From Lachnospiraceae bacterium (lineage in GTDB: Bacteria > Bacillota > Clostridia > Lachnospirales > Lachnospiraceae), in assembly GCA_021628825.1 (NCBI GenBank), contig JAJXRY010000001.1, positions 1,860,001 through 1,924,000 of the forward strand: a stretch of 64,000 bases of DNA, read 5' to 3'. A program made the position numbers and the translations under genes. Shown here in pieces: positions 1 to 10,873 of this stretch; the stretch's first letter is position 1, and each line of letters opens with the position of its first letter. The notes under the pieces are model-generated. The model had not been told where the DNA came from. It was given only the letters and a program-made list of their open reading frames with translations, and did no database searches.

Positions 1-557
1 ACATTCATTTTGCCATTGACGCTGCATCCGCTGATAAGTCCCTTATTCTGACCTGCCAGAATACCAATACCGGAATGTCCCGTTCCCGCTGTGGCATCCA
101 TCTGGATATTCAGATTCCATACCTGTCCTGTCTCCTGAATATAACGGAAAAGTCCGATATTATTACTGGTTCCCTCTATAGCAAAGCCCCTGATTGTATG
201 TCCCTGTCCAAGAAAAATCCCGCCAAAGGTCGGAATCAACGTAACTCCTTCGTTTGTAAAATCAAGGTCTGTATCCAGAATTACCACTTTATCCTGTGAC
301 CAGATATCCAGTGTACAATTGTTTGCAAGTTCTTTGAGATCTTCATTGCCGCGGATCCAGATCACCTGATCCTCGTCATAGGTAAGCGCTCCATCCTGCT
401 CCGCTGCATCCTGCAGATGCTCCATAACGTCATCGGTTCCAATTTCATTGTCTTCATTAATTGTTTCTGCATGCGCACTTAAGGATATCTGCAAAGAAGG
501 AAGGATCAGTGCAGTAATCAAGCAAACGACTAATGTTCTTTTCTTAAACTTCTTCAT
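1..557 (-). CDS. Secreted GLUG-like repeat protein, N-terminal part
   Basis: This is the first ~185 residues of a protein that runs off the left edge. It starts with a clear Sec signal peptide (MKKFKKR, a hydrophobic core, then an AHA cleavage site near residue 30). The mature part holds beta-helix-like text, and the segment GILAGQNKGLISGCS closely resembles the GLUG motif found in secreted or surface adhesins and IgA-protease-type proteins. The ATG at 557 lies inside the end of the upstream MMPL gene (14-base overlap), so the two are probably translationally coupled, and the exporter may serve this protein or its envelope environment. Substrate or ligand is unknown. The frame is continuous in this part. 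Confidence 0.7.
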   Translation of the reverse strand, partial: MKKFKKRTLVVCLITALILPSLQISLSAHAETINEDNEIGTDDVMEHLQDAAEQDGALTYDEDQVIWIRGNEDLKELANNCTLDIWSQDKVVILDTDLDFTNEGVTLIPTFGGIFLGQGHTIRGFAIEGTSNNIGLFRYIQETGQVWNLNIQMDATAGTGHSGIGILAGQNKGLISGCSVNGKMN

Positions 558-3142
558 CTTCCGCACTTCCTTTCTCTTCTTTATTTTGTTCTTCGGACTT
601 TGCATGATCATTTGTCCTGTCGTCCTTCTGAGGCAGTCCGGGCGGATTCTTTTCCTCTATGGCAGATACCTCTACTGCATCCGGTCCCGGATCCTCTTCA
701 TCGCTCACACTCTCCGCGCCACCGGTAATCAGTGTAACACTCATATCACCACGTACAAACCCGGAAAAGTTACCCTCAAGCGTACCGTTTACCTGTCCCC
801 GGATCAGACCGTTCACACGGGTAAGACCGCTAAAGTTCTGTGGCGTAAGATTGATTTTACTCTTAAGCTGAAAGCTTGTTTTCTCAATAATAATATCACC
901 TACAACCAGAATCTGCGGTAATACAGCAAGTACAAGCACAATGGAAATAATGGTACCACGGCTTAAGCAGCTTCCGATCGAAGCGATAATCGGGTTTGTT
1001 GTCAACTGCTGGATCAGCGCACCGGCAACCGCCAGAATCGTTCCCGAGGTAAAGATGGTCGGAAATGCTTCGTTCAACGCAGCCACAATTGCCTGCTTCG
1101 GTTTCATTCTCGTCTTCAGATCAGAATAATGGCTGGAAATAACGATTGCGTAATCAATATTGGCACCCATCTGAATCGAGTTTACAATCAGGTAGCTTAA
1201 GAAGTACAACGGAGACTTCTGTAAGTACGGCATGGAAAAGTTGATCCAGATACTGCCCTGGATAACAATAATCAGCAGCACCGGAAGTCCTGCGGATTTA
1301 AAGGTAAACAGCAGAACAATGATAACAAATAATGCAGATAACACACTGATGATAATATTATCGGTTCCAAAGGATGAAGACAGATCAAAGTCACTGGTGG
1401 AGTTACCTACAATATAGGAAGCATCAAGGTCATAGTACTTCGCAATGTCCTGATGCATCGTTTCAAGGAATGCAAAGGTTTCTTCACTTTCCTCCGGAAG
1501 ATTTAAGTATACAACCATACGGGAATAATCGTCGGTCTTTAACTGCAGCTTTGCCTTCTCTAACTGGTCAAATAGATCATCGAGGGTATCCTGCACCTCA
1601 CCATCCAGGGTAATGTTATCCTCTTCCATCTGATCCTTTAGGAACATAAACATATCAAACAGCGGCACCTGATAATTTTCAATGCCATTCACGATCTTAC
1701 CGTACTGATTTTCATTAACGGCATAAGCCGAATACAGGAGATTCGCAATTTCATATTCCACACCGGCAAGCTCGGAAAACTCTCTTGGATTCAACGCATC
1801 CGTCAGCACATAACCGTCCATGGCTTCAATATTGCCAAGTCCCATCGCGGATTTTACTTCTTCATGCTGCTCTAACGCCTTTAAAAGCTTTTCTTCCTTC
1901 TGGTAATTTCCCGCCGGTACGATCACGGCAACCATATTGCTAGTTCCGAACGTATTCTTAATCTTCTGATAAGCAATCTGGCTTTCACTCTGCTTTGCAG
2001 TTGTCAGATCCGTATAACTGTAGCAGTACGGACAATTATTGGAAAAATAAAATGCAACAACTACGATTGCAAGGAAGATCGGCGGTACAATAAATCTCGT
2101 AAACACATCGAATTTACCGATTGCAGTAATCTTCGGAATCAGATTTCTATGTTTCGTCTTATCAATTAATTTACTGAACAACACAAGAAGTCCGGGCATC
2201 AGAGTGAACACGGACAACAGGCTTAACATAATCGCTTTAATCAGGACGACGGATAAGTCCATACCAATTTTAAAATGCATAAATGCAAGAGCTCCCAGAC
2301 CGGAAATCGTCGTAAGGGAAGAAGCTGAAATTTCCGGTATTGCCTTACTTAGCGCTGCGATACAGGCTTCCCTCGTATCCAGTGTCTGATGTTCATCCGA
2401 AAAACGGTGACACAGAATAATCGCATAGTCGATTGCCAGTGCCAGCTGCAATACAACCGTAACTGAGTTTGAAATAAAGGATATCGTTCCACACAGGAAG
2501 TTCGTTCCCCATATTCAGAACAGCTGCCATACCAAAGGTCATAATCAATACAGGAACCTCGGCATAAGAGCGGGATGTCAATGTCAGTACAATCACAATA
2601 ATGACTGCCGCAATAATAACAATGACCTGCATTTCCGCTGCCAGATCTCCCGCCGTATCATCTCCGACCTCAGTATCATAATACACATCATAATCTGCTA
2701 ACAGCTCCTTCATCCGATCCATCGCCTGCAAACTGATGTCATCAGTTGATGTTCCATCAAAGGTCACATCAAACAGGGCACTCGAATCGTGATAATGATC
2801 TTCCGTATGATCAATCTCTCCACTCGCAACACCCTCGATTCCCTCAATATCCTCCTGCAGCTCCAACGCATGCTCGTAAGAGATATTGGAAATCATTACC
2901 TTCGCTGTTCCATAGGTAACAAACTGTTCATTCATTACCGTAAGCCCCCGTCTCGTTTCGGTGCTGTCGGGCAGGTATTTCGTAATATCATTTTTCCACA
3001 TTAACCCAATTCGTTGAAAAGAAGCAGAACACCAGAGCGAAGATATAAAGAAGGAAAAAAACAGGTTTCTTTTTGTCCACAATAAAAGTTGCCAGTTTTT
3101 TTCCATTGGCGTTACTTTCGTCTCATTCATTGTTTCATTCAT
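544..3142 (-). CDS. MMPL/RND-family membrane transporter (frame broken by indels)
   Basis: This encodes an RND-type integral membrane exporter of the MMPL group, about 865 residues once repaired. Both halves carry the family hallmark in the fourth-helix region: LALAIDYAIILCHRF in the first half and GANIDYAIVISSHY in the second, each followed by a cytoplasmic stretch and more helices. Large extracytoplasmic loops lie between. The first residues (MNETMNETKV) follow an AAGG site. The frame is interrupted at about 3108 and 3000 (A runs, mutually compensating) and at about 2505 (one extra G in GGGG), and single-base corrections give a continuous family-like sequence. The C-terminal tail is acidic and Glu/Lys-rich. 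It overlaps the secreted-protein gene downstream. The substrate is unknown; MMPL homologues export lipids, glycolipids or drugs. Confidence 0.85.
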
Positions 3143-3208
3143 ATGCGTACCTTTTTCCTAACCATTCTTAAAATTCAGAATCATTTGTCCATTTTTATTA
3201 TAAAAAGC

Positions 3209-3236
3209 ATTATATTTTTTTGTACAGAAAAAGCAA
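3209..3236 (-). promoter_or_regulatory. Probable sigma-A promoter of the MMPL gene
   Basis: On the minus strand TTGCTT is followed after 16 bases by a perfect TATAAT, about 65 bases upstream of the exporter start. Only sequence match supports it. Confidence 0.5.
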
Positions 3237-3286
3237 TAGACAAACCTGTAATTTTTGTCCAATAAATTTCAAAAAAACAGATTAGC

Positions 3287-3315
3287 TTGTCAGAAATTGG
3301 GGAAAGTATTATACT
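3287..3315 (+). promoter_or_regulatory. Sigma-A promoter of the DUF1858-type gene
   Basis: TTGTCA and TATACT are separated by 17 bases and lie 49 bases before the ATG at 3364, which also has a strong AAGGAGG site. Confidence 0.7.
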
Positions 3316-3363
3316 AAGTAGGTTAAAACCTATGAACGAATAAGAAGTAAGGAGGAAATACGC

Positions 3364-3555
3364 ATGGCAAATATTACCAAGGATATGACCATCGGAGAAA
3401 TTTTAAGAACAAATCCCAATGTGGCGCCGATTCTTATGGAAGCAGGAATGCACTGCTTAGGCTGTCCTTCCGCACAGGGCGAAAGCCTTGAAGAAGCTGC
3501 TATGGTTCATGGCATGGACATTGAAGCATTAATGGAACAGATTGCTGCATTATAA
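3364..3555 (+). CDS. DUF1858 / hybrid-cluster-protein-associated redox disulfide protein
   Basis: This is a 63-residue cytosolic protein matching the small family described as the hybrid-cluster-protein-associated redox disulfide domain (DUF1858, also the N-terminal part of ScdA/RIC-like proteins). The diagnostic features are the start (ITKDMTIGEIL), the pair of cysteines in MHCLGCPSAQGE, and the helical end (MDIEALMEQIAAL). Family members are thought to act in thiol redox chemistry or in handling Fe-S/nitrosative damage; no reaction is established. It is a single-gene transcript: a good promoter lies just upstream and a strong hairpin terminator downstream. The frame is intact. No hybrid cluster protein gene is visible in this window. 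Confidence 0.85.
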   Translation: MANITKDMTIGEILRTNPNVAPILMEAGMHCLGCPSAQGESLEEAAMVHGMDIEALMEQIAAL

Positions 3556-3585
3556 TTGAGAAGATTTCTCATATGTATGGCAGAC

Positions 3586-3632
3586 AAAAAGCCCCTGCGA
3601 TTCCGGTCAGTTGGAATTGCAGGGGCTTTTAT
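3586..3632. terminator. Bidirectional rho-independent terminator
   Basis: A 15-bp, one-mismatch stem (AGCCCCTGC..TTCC against GGAA..GCAGGGGCT) is flanked by a T run on one side and an A run on the other. It can end both the plus-strand DUF1858 transcript and the minus-strand PBP-GGDEF transcript that converge here. Confidence 0.85.
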
Positions 3633-3650
3633 AAAATGATTTTTTCTTTG

Positions 3651-5552
3651 TCATTCTTCTATTTTTGCTTTCAATGATTCCTTATACGCCTTTTTATTCT
3701 CGTACATCCTGCTGTCGGCAAGCTGCGCACATGCAGCAAGTGACATATCAGAGCTCTTGCTTACACAACAGTAGCCTACACTCGCATGTACGGGATACGG
3801 CTTCGGATTACGATTCTGTTCCTCTTCAAGAAGTTTATACAGCTCCTTTACAAACTGCTCCTCGCGTCCTTCCTTATTATAATAAAGAAGAACCATGAAC
3901 TCATCTCCCCCGTCCGTGCACAGATCTCATCCTCCTGTACCAGTTCTGCCAATACCACGGAAAGCCGTGTCAATGCCGCATCGCCTTCTGCATGTCCAAA
4001 ATTATCGTTAATATATTTCAGTCCATCCATATCAATACTTACAATGGTAAAATGACGGTTTTCCTCTTTGCTCCTGCTATACAGAATCCGCAGAAAGTGC
4101 TCATAGCCGCGCCGGTTATAGAGTCCTGTCAGGGAATCCCTGCGGTACAGATTCCGGAACTGTTCGAGGTCTGCAATCTCCTTCTGTGCGGCACTGTTTT
4201 CCATGGCAAGTGCAAGTGCCATCATATATGCCTGTACAAAGGGAGTCGGCCACTCCGATTCTCTGACCGCCAACGCCAGATATCCAAAGATCCGATTTTT
4301 GAAATGAATTGGAAATACTATCATGCTTTTGTCCCTGCACGGCACTGTTTACCAATTCAGGAAGCAGCATTCCACGTGGAAAGACCTCATGATAATCCTT
4401 CGAGGGTCTGCCTTTGATAAAGATCTTGCGCAAAATCATATTCTCTGTAAAGGCTCCCGGTAACTGAGTATTCTCACCATTCTCAGGTTCCTGGCATAAG
4501 CAAAGGTATCCCTTGCCACATCCCAGATTTCCAAAGTAACGCTCGGTCACCTTCAGATAATCCTCTTCCCGAAAAGCTTCCTGGTAATCTGCATTTAAAA
4601 AGAGAGACTGGTTATAAATTTCTATTGCCATATCCAGTTTATTATACATCCGCCGCCAACTATGGTTCTCCACTTCCTGTTCATGGCAACCGCAGCTTTG
4701 CCGAAAACACAATTCAGGAACAAATGTTGTAGCAGGCTCAGGTTTTTTTCTCCCTGTAAAGCTTCTTCAATAATCCGTACGGCTCTCTTTCCCATTTCAT
4801 TAAATGGAACCTTAGCCGTAGTAAGCGGCGGATGATACTCCCTGCTCTCTGTAATATCATCATAACCGGACACACACACATCCTCCGGAATCCGGATCCC
4901 CCGATGCTGTAATTCCTCACACACGGAAAGCGCCATATAATCATTTGAGCAGATAATCGCCTGTGGGTAATTTCCGGGTTTTCTCCCCTGAAGGAACCAG
5001 TCCACTGCTTCCTTCCCTTTCTCGCGCCAGTAATCTCCAAAGAAAACCATATGATCCGTAACTTCAATTCCTTCCTCATGCATTACATCCAGATAACCCT
5101 GATAACGATTTCTGGCATCCAGCCGGTCAAAGGCTCCTGTCATAAAACAGACATCCCGAAACCCGTGGATTTGTGTAAAATGCCGGGTCATGTTCCTGAT
5201 CGCTTCTCCTTCGTCCATCACCACACGATAAAATCCCTCTCTTGCCATGCGCAGATAAACCACTGGACAGTCTGCGTTTTTTCCTTCACATCAAAATATT
5301 TTTCGTTACCCTTTCCCGGCACATCAATCATATCTTCCCCGACAATAATCCCGTCAAGCTGTGTAAGATCCGGCAGATACATGATGCCACGCTCACCTTC
5401 CGCATATAACACCTTATCCCCGTATGCCCCGAAATTGGCAAAAACAAAACACCGTATAACCCAGTTCATTTGCTTCTTTAAAAATAGCCTGCAGAACATC
5501 CTTTTTGATAGTTCTGCGTAATATACCCCATGAAAACTCCTATTTTTTTCAC
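3651..5552 (-). CDS. Periplasmic-binding-domain/GGDEF receptor protein 1 (frame broken by indels)
   Basis: This is a chimera of about 630 residues. The N-terminal 300 residues look like a LacI/PBP-type sugar-binding domain (start KKIGVFMGYI; later DGIIVGED, ICSNDYMALSVCEELQHRGIRIPEDVCVSGYDDI), without a helix-turn-helix, signal peptide or membrane segment. A linker with GAF-like text follows, then a GGDEF domain (RDSLTGLYNRRGYEHF, IDMDGLKYINDNFGHAEGD). The GGDEF motif itself (about 3905) is split by a G-run indel, and one added G restores RTGGDEF. Other breaks lie near 5480, 5430, 5240, 4690 and 4340. The start is GTG at 5552 with AGGAG eight bases upstream. It is probably a ligand-controlled diguanylate cyclase, cytosolic by sequence. 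A paralogue lies at 44435-46344. Confidence 0.8.
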
Positions 5553-5781
5553 TCTTGTGTCTCCTCGAATTCCCAATATGTACCATTTTTGTTGTATTAT
5601 ACCATATCCTTTCCGTTTTTTCTCTTCAAAAATGTTAAATTGGGATGATAAATTTGGCAATAAAATTTTCCAAAAAACGCGCTTAGACATTGTAAATATG
5701 ACAGGTTTATATTACAATATAGACGATTGATAAAGAATTACCAAGCACAGGTTTATGTATTTTATGAAGGAGGTTTTTACC

Positions 5782-5952
5782 ATGGCATATGTTATTAATG
5801 ATTCCTGCATCCAGTGCGGATCTTGTGCAGGTCAGTGTCCTGTAGGTGCTATTTCTGAAGGAGATGGCAAGTTCGAAATCAATGCAGATACATGTATCAG
5901 CTGTGGTTCCTGCGCAGGCGGATGCCCCGTAGGTGCTATTTCTGAAGAATAA
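5782..5952 (+). CDS. 2[4Fe-4S] ferredoxin
   Basis: This is a 56-residue clostridial-type ferredoxin. Two near-identical halves each hold CxxCGxCxxxCP cysteines (CIQCGSCAGQCPVGAI and CISCGSCAGGCPVGAI), enough for two [4Fe-4S] clusters. It is a low-potential electron carrier for reactions such as pyruvate:ferredoxin oxidoreductase or hydrogenase in anaerobes. The ATG at 5782 has a consensus AAGGAGG eight bases upstream, so the in-frame ATG at 5764 is not needed. The gene is monocistronic, with a terminator directly after it. The frame is intact. Confidence 0.95.
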   Translation: MAYVINDSCIQCGSCAGQCPVGAISEGDGKFEINADTCISCGSCAGGCPVGAISEE

Positions 5953-5970
5953 GATTTCTTACGAATGAAA

Positions 5971-6008
5971 GAGGAGGCGAATCCGATAAGGATCTGCCTC
6001 CTGTTTTT
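5971..6008 (+). terminator. Terminator of the ferredoxin gene
   Basis: AGGAGGCGAATCC pairs with GGATCTGCCTCCT with minor mismatches around a five-base loop, followed by GTTTTT. Confidence 0.75.
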
Positions 6009-6046
6009 AATTTTGCATTTCATATCCTGTCCTATCTTATCCTATT

Positions 6047-6732
6047 CTATTGCTTTTCAACTTTCTGCTTGTTAAAAATTTTTTTAATTTTTAGTGAAAA
6101 ATAGATGATTTTTTTCTTAATACTGTAGTTCCGCAACATGTTATCCAGTTTCTTGTAGTGCTCCTCATTCCGGGCATCACGGTCTGCCTCACGCTCATCA
6201 TCCTTTTCTTCCTGCATCCGGAACTGATAATCCAGCTCCTTCAGGATACTGCTTTTTTTACTTCCTGTATAATCTCCTGGCAGATATCCTGATTATTACT
6301 CTGTACTGCATCGGCAATCATGCTGTGTAACAGCTTCTGCAGGCGCATGCTTTTCTCTGTCTTTGTCTCCTCAACAGGCATTACCTCCCCGTTATGTACC
6401 ATCAGCACATGACGTTTCCCCATATCCTCTGCCTCATTCCGGTTCATTTTTTCCTGTGAAGGATCACACAACAGCTCCTGTCCTTCCTTTTGGCCTTCCT
6501 GCTCTCTTTCCCTTGCCAGCAGATTCCGGATTGCCTTAAGCTGCAGGCCCTGATCCTTCAGATCCTTGATCCTTTGGAAGAGCTTAATGTCCTCCTCCGT
6601 ATAAAACCGGTGTCCCATCTCGTTACGTTTGACCGGAAGCTTTAACTCTTCCTCCCAGTAACGTAATACATGTGCCTCCACCTTAACATTTTTTGCTGCG
6701 TCTGAAATCATATAGATTTTTTCTGTCTGCAT
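6047..6732 (-). CDS. MerR-type helix-turn-helix regulator with basic C-terminal tail
   Basis: This is a protein of about 228 residues with an N-terminal MerR-like winged helix (YMISDAAKNVKVEAHVLRYWEEEL, then HRFYTEEDIKLFQRIKDLKDQGLQL), followed by a Glu-rich linker and a helical, charged C-terminal part. The visible frame seems to stop at 6241, but an A run there is one base off. After correction the frame continues about 65 residues (LKELDYQFRMQEEKDD..., ending in a Lys-rich tail) to TAG at 6047. The shape, MerR head plus coiled coil, is also that of chromosome-anchoring RacA-like proteins, so it may act on nucleoid or division functions rather than as a classical effector sensor. No ligand-binding domain is visible. 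Confidence 0.7.
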
Positions 6733-6782
6733 TCTTTTTCCCTCCTTATTATATTACCATGATACACTAAGTGTTCTACATT

Positions 6783-6817
6783 AAAAGAGGACAAACTGAT
6801 CCCAGCCTGTCCTCTTT
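6783..6817 (-). terminator. Terminator after dnaB
   Basis: A ten-base perfect stem (AAAGAGGACA / TGTCCTCTTT) with a 14-base loop and a TTTT tail on the minus strand lies about 60 bases beyond the dnaB stop. Confidence 0.75.
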
Positions 6818-6877
6818 CGTAATTATTTTGATCTCTATGAACGTTACTGTTCACTCGTACCTTGTTCCAGTAACCTG

Positions 6878-8265
6878 TTAACTTCTCTCTAGATTTGCAA
6901 ATTTGGTGTAATCCGGCAGCCATACCAGCTCCACGGTTCCGATCGGACCGTTTCTCTGCTTGGCTATGATGATTTCTGCTATTCCTTTCTTCTCCGTATC
7001 ATGATTATAATAATCATCACGGTAAATGAACATAACCACGTCCGCATCCTGCTCGATTGCTCCGGATTCACGGAGATCGGAGAGCATCGGCCGGTGATCC
7101 GGTCTTTGTTCTACAGCCCGGCTCAACTGAGACAGTGCAATAACCGGCACGTGCAGCTCTCTTGCAAGCGCCTTTAACGAACGGGAAATATCGGAGATTT
7201 CCTGCTGTCTGGATTCCGATCCACGTCCGGAACCTGACATCAACTGCAGGTAGTCGATGATAATAATCTTTAAATCATGCTCTAACTTATATTTACGGCA
7301 TTTGGAACGAAGCTCCGAAATGCTGATACCCGGCGTGTCATCAATAATCAGATTGGATTTTCCGATCACACCGGCACTTTCAATCAGCTTCTCCCACTCT
7401 GCATCGGACAGATTACCGGTACGCAGATGCTGGGAATCCACTCTGGACTCTAAGGAAAACAGACGATTTACAAGCTGTTCCTTACTCATTTCCAGACTGA
7501 ATATGGCAACGGTATAATTCTCTTTAAATGCCATATGCTCTGCAATATTCAGGACGAACGCCGTTTTACCCATGGAAGGTCTGGCTGCAACCAGAATAAG
7601 ATCTGATGGCTGCATTCCTGCAGTACGGAAGTCCAGATCCAGGAAGCCCGTTGCAAGACCGGTGACATTTCCGCTATTCCTGGAGGCCTGTTCGATCTTG
7701 TCCATCGCATTCATAACGACCTGACGGATCGGTACAAATTCTCCCGTGTTCCGCTTCTGAACCAGTTCAAAGACCCGCTTCTCCGTATCTTCCAGAATTG
7801 TTTCAAGACTCTCTTTCCCGGTATAACAGGTATTCGCAATCTCTTCATTTAACCGGATCAGCTTTCGCAGGGTTGCCTTCTCTGCCACAATATTGGCATA
7901 ATACCTGACATTCGCCGATGTAAAGTTGGCATTCAGCAGATCCTTTAAAAAAATTCCAGACTGCTGACCTCCGGCGGTACATCCTTTTCCTTCAGCTTAT
8001 CCGACAGGGTAACGACATCTACCGGCTTTCCTTCGTCATTCAGTTCTACCATGGCATCAAATACGACGCCGTATTGTCTGCTGTAAAAGTCATCCCCACT
8101 GATGATTTCCGAAGTGACGGTAATCGCTTCCCGATCCATGATCATTGCGCCGATTACGGACTGCTCTGCTTCGATACTGTGTGGAAGAACACGTTTTAAC
8201 AGCGCTTCTTCTGCTGCTGGCATGCTAACTCTCCTGGTAACTGTTTCAAATCTGTTGCTGTTCAC
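6878..8265 (-). CDS. dnaB: Replicative DNA helicase DnaB (one homopolymer frameshift)
   Basis: This is the hexameric replicative helicase that unwinds DNA at the fork. The N-terminal domain is typical (LPHSIEAEQSVIGAMIMDREAI), and the RecA-like domain carries Walker A (AARPSMGKTAF), Walker B (IIIIDYLQLM) and conserved LSQLSRAVEQR and DLRESGAIEQDAD motifs. About 462 residues result after repairing one T-run indel near 7950, where FF-stop becomes FLKDLLNANFTSANVRYYAN. It is the last gene of a gdpP-rplI-dnaB series, an order common in Firmicutes, and a terminator follows. An essential gene broken only in a homopolymer is strong evidence for a sequence error. Confidence 0.95.
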
Positions 8266-8296
8266 TGCCTGGTAAACAGCAGCATAAATCTTTCAT

Positions 8297-8744
8297 CTAT
8301 GCTTCCTGTACCTTGACCTTCAGGGTTCCGGTTACCTTCGGATGAAGCTTTACAGCAACTTCATAAACTCCAAAGCTCTTAATAGGTTCCGGAAGAATGA
8401 TTTTTCTTCTTATCAATTTCCTTGCCGCACTGCTCCTTATATGCTGTTGCAATTTCTTTGGAGGAAACGGAGCCAAAGGTTCTGCCGCCTTCTCCGGCCT
8501 TGATGGAAACGACCACATGATCATTCTCCATCTCTTTGGCAAAGGCCTGTGCTGCTTCTAAATGCTCCTTAGCAACCTTTTCTTCATTGGCCTTCTGAAG
8601 CTTCAGATCATTCATATTTTTACCGGTTGCTTCTACTCCAAGCTTCTTCGGAAGCACGAAGTTTCTTGCATAACCATCATTTACACTAACAACCTCTCCC
8701 TTTTTACCCAGGCTCTTTACATCTTCCAATAAAATAACTTTCAT
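8297..8744 (-). CDS. rplI: 50S ribosomal protein L9 (one homopolymer frameshift)
   Basis: This is the bL9 protein of the large ribosomal subunit. The N-terminal signature is exact (MKVILLEDVKSLGKKGEVVSV, with YARNFVLPKK), followed by the long connecting helix and the C-terminal domain (FGSVSSKEIA, then LPEPIKSFGVYEVAVKLHPKVTG). The length of about 148 residues is typical. The frame breaks at about 8400 in an AAAAA run next to KEIDKKK, and one base less restores the C-terminal domain. It lies 19 bases after gdpP and ahead of dnaB. Confidence 0.95.
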
Positions 8745-8763
8745 TCCTGTCTGCTCCCTTTCT

Positions 8764-10827
8764 TTAGTCTACCACCAGATCTCCGTTATCAATCATCTTA
8801 TCCAGCGTGCCTTTCAGAATACCGATAGCCTCCGGAATCGATACACCCTCCAGCTGACATCCTGCGGTATTCAGATGACCGCCGCCGCCCATCTTTTCCA
8901 TGATAATCTGAACGTTGACTTCATCAATGGAACGGGCACTGATAAAGATCTGATTCTGGTATTCGGTCATAATAAAGCTGGCCTTCACACCCTTGATATT
9001 AAGCAGCTCATTCGCTGCCTGTGCTCCGACAACCGTCGGGCTTTCCAGATGCTCACTGCTGCAGGTAGAAATTGCAAATGCATTCCTGTAAATCTCTGCC
9101 TGACTGACAGCATCTGCCTTCGCTTTATACTGAAGGGCATCCTCCCGGAACAGCTTGCGCACACGCGTCACATCTGCACCGTTACGCCGAAGAAACGCAG
9201 CCGCCTCAAAGGTCCGGACACCGGTCTTGGCCATAAAGTTCTGTGTATCAATCATAATACCGGAATACATACAATCTGCTTCCTCCGGTGTAATGCGGAT
9301 CGTCTCTCCAATATACTGCAGAATCTCTGAAACCATTTCGCAGGTAGAAGAGGCATATGCTTCCACATAGGATAATGTTGCATTCTCAATACTCTCAGTT
9401 CCCTGACGATGATGATCCAGCACCACGATGGACTTACACATCCGGAGCAACTCCGGGCACTCGGTAATACTTGGCTTATTCACATCTACAACGACAAGCA
9501 CCGTATTACTGCCGGCAAGCTCCATTGCCTGCTGGTTGCTGACAATCTGCCCCTCCGCATAATCCTGATGATGTCTGAAGTGATCCACCATCGGCTTCAT
9601 GGAGGTACTGACTTCATTAAGAACAATGTGTGCCTGACGCCCCAGCGTACTTGCCACCCGGTAAATCCCAACAGCTGCGCCAAAGCTGTCCACATCCGGG
9701 ATACGGTGCCCCATAATGAGTACATTTTCCTTACCGGAAATAATTTCACGGAGAGCCTGCGCCTTCACACGAGCCTTGACACGGGTATTCTTCTCTACCT
9801 GCTGGCTCTTGCCTCCATAGTAAACGATATTCTTCGGTGTCTTTACAACCGCCTGATCTCCGCCGCGTCCAAGTGCGAGGTCAATCGCATTGCGTGCAAA
9901 CTCATAATTCTGCGCATAGGTCAGACCATCCAGACCGATACCGATGCTGACGGTAACCGCCATTTCATTTCCGATATTAACGGTCTTCACATCCTCTAAC
10001 AGATCAAACTTGTCCTGCTCAATCATCTCCATGGATTTCTTTCGGAGAACCACCATATATTTATCCTTCTCCAGTCTCTTACAGATTCCGTCGAAGGAAG
10101 AAATGTACTTGTTAATTTTACGCTCAATCAATGCCGTAAGCAGTGATCTTCGTACCTCTTCTACCGAAGCAAGCGCTTCCTCATAATTATCAAGGTAGAT
10201 CATGCCGACTGCAAGGCTCTGATCATCCACTTCCTGTAACGCCAGACGAAGTGCCGTTTCATCAAAAAGATAAAAAGCAATCAGATATCCCTGATAATCT
10301 TCACTTGCAAAAACATCGCTATTCCGTACCATTTGATCGGTCAGGATCTTACGCATCTTCGCAAGATAATTGCTCTGCCCATAGATGAGATTAATCTCTA
10401 CATGCTCCTCTGCATCCGAGAGCTTCTCTTTCGTAATGGAAGGGAAAATGGAGGTAATGGACTTGTGATAGCTGCGATCCTTATGTACCACATTTTCAAA
10501 CGCCACATTCATCCAGATCACATGCCCTTCATCATCCAGAATGGCATAGGGGATTTCAAGCTCCTGCAACAATACCTTCTGAATCTGTCCATACTGCGTG
10601 GCAAAGCTGACCATCTCATTCAGGATCACCGGCTTATTATAAAACTGCATGGACAGTACAAGCGCAAAGTATATCAAAATAAAGCAGGTAAGAAGCAGCC
10701 CTGCCGGTATACTCAGCAAATAAATCACCAGATTAATTAAAATAAGCAGTATGCCCAGATACACGGACGTCTGTGTATATCTCTTTAACCGGCCTTTCAA
10801 TTTGATTCTATGTTTATTAGGCGCCAT
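8764..10827 (-). CDS. gdpP: c-di-AMP phosphodiesterase GdpP (YybT)
   Basis: This is a 687-residue membrane enzyme, frame intact. It has two N-terminal transmembrane helices (about residues 20-60), a PAS domain, a degenerate GGDEF domain lacking the active motif (VTVSIGIGLDG region), and a DHH/DHHA1 catalytic module. Visible catalytic elements are GHRIPDVDSFGAA, VVVDVNKP, VVLDHHRQ and the C-terminal GGGGHLNTAG. The family hydrolyses c-di-AMP to pApA and so sets osmolyte transport and cell-wall homeostasis. It heads the gdpP-rplI-dnaB series and is preceded by a promoter and a long structured leader (10874-11022). Confidence 0.95.
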   Translation of the reverse strand: MAPNKHRIKLKGRLKRYTQTSVYLGILLILINLVIYLLSIPAGLLLTCFILIYFALVLSMQFYNKPVILNEMVSFATQYGQIQKVLLQELEIPYAILDDEGHVIWMNVAFENVVHKDRSYHKSITSIFPSITKEKLSDAEEHVEINLIYGQSNYLAKMRKILTDQMVRNSDVFASEDYQGYLIAFYLFDETALRLALQEVDDQSLAVGMIYLDNYEEALASVEEVRRSLLTALIERKINKYISSFDGICKRLEKDKYMVVLRKKSMEMIEQDKFDLLEDVKTVNIGNEMAVTVSIGIGLDGLTYAQNYEFARNAIDLALGRGGDQAVVKTPKNIVYYGGKSQQVEKNTRVKARVKAQALREIISGKENVLIMGHRIPDVDSFGAAVGIYRVASTLGRQAHIVLNEVSTSMKPMVDHFRHHQDYAEGQIVSNQQAMELAGSNTVLVVVDVNKPSITECPELLRMCKSIVVLDHHRQGTESIENATLSYVEAYASSTCEMVSEILQYIGETIRITPEEADCMYSGIMIDTQNFMAKTGVRTFEAAAFLRRNGADVTRVRKLFREDALQYKAKADAVSQAEIYRNAFAISTCSSEHLESPTVVGAQAANELLNIKGVKASFIMTEYQNQIFISARSIDEVNVQIIMEKMGGGGHLNTAGCQLEGVSIPEAIGILKGTLDKMIDNGDLVVD

Positions 10828-10873
10828 GTTTCATCCCTCTGTTGTACAATTGTTGCATTCTAAAATGTACAGT

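Noticed and set aside
5755..5781. Longer ferredoxin start at 5755 or 5764
   Set aside because: The consensus AAGGAGG lies between that start and the ATG at 5782, and family members begin MAYVI.
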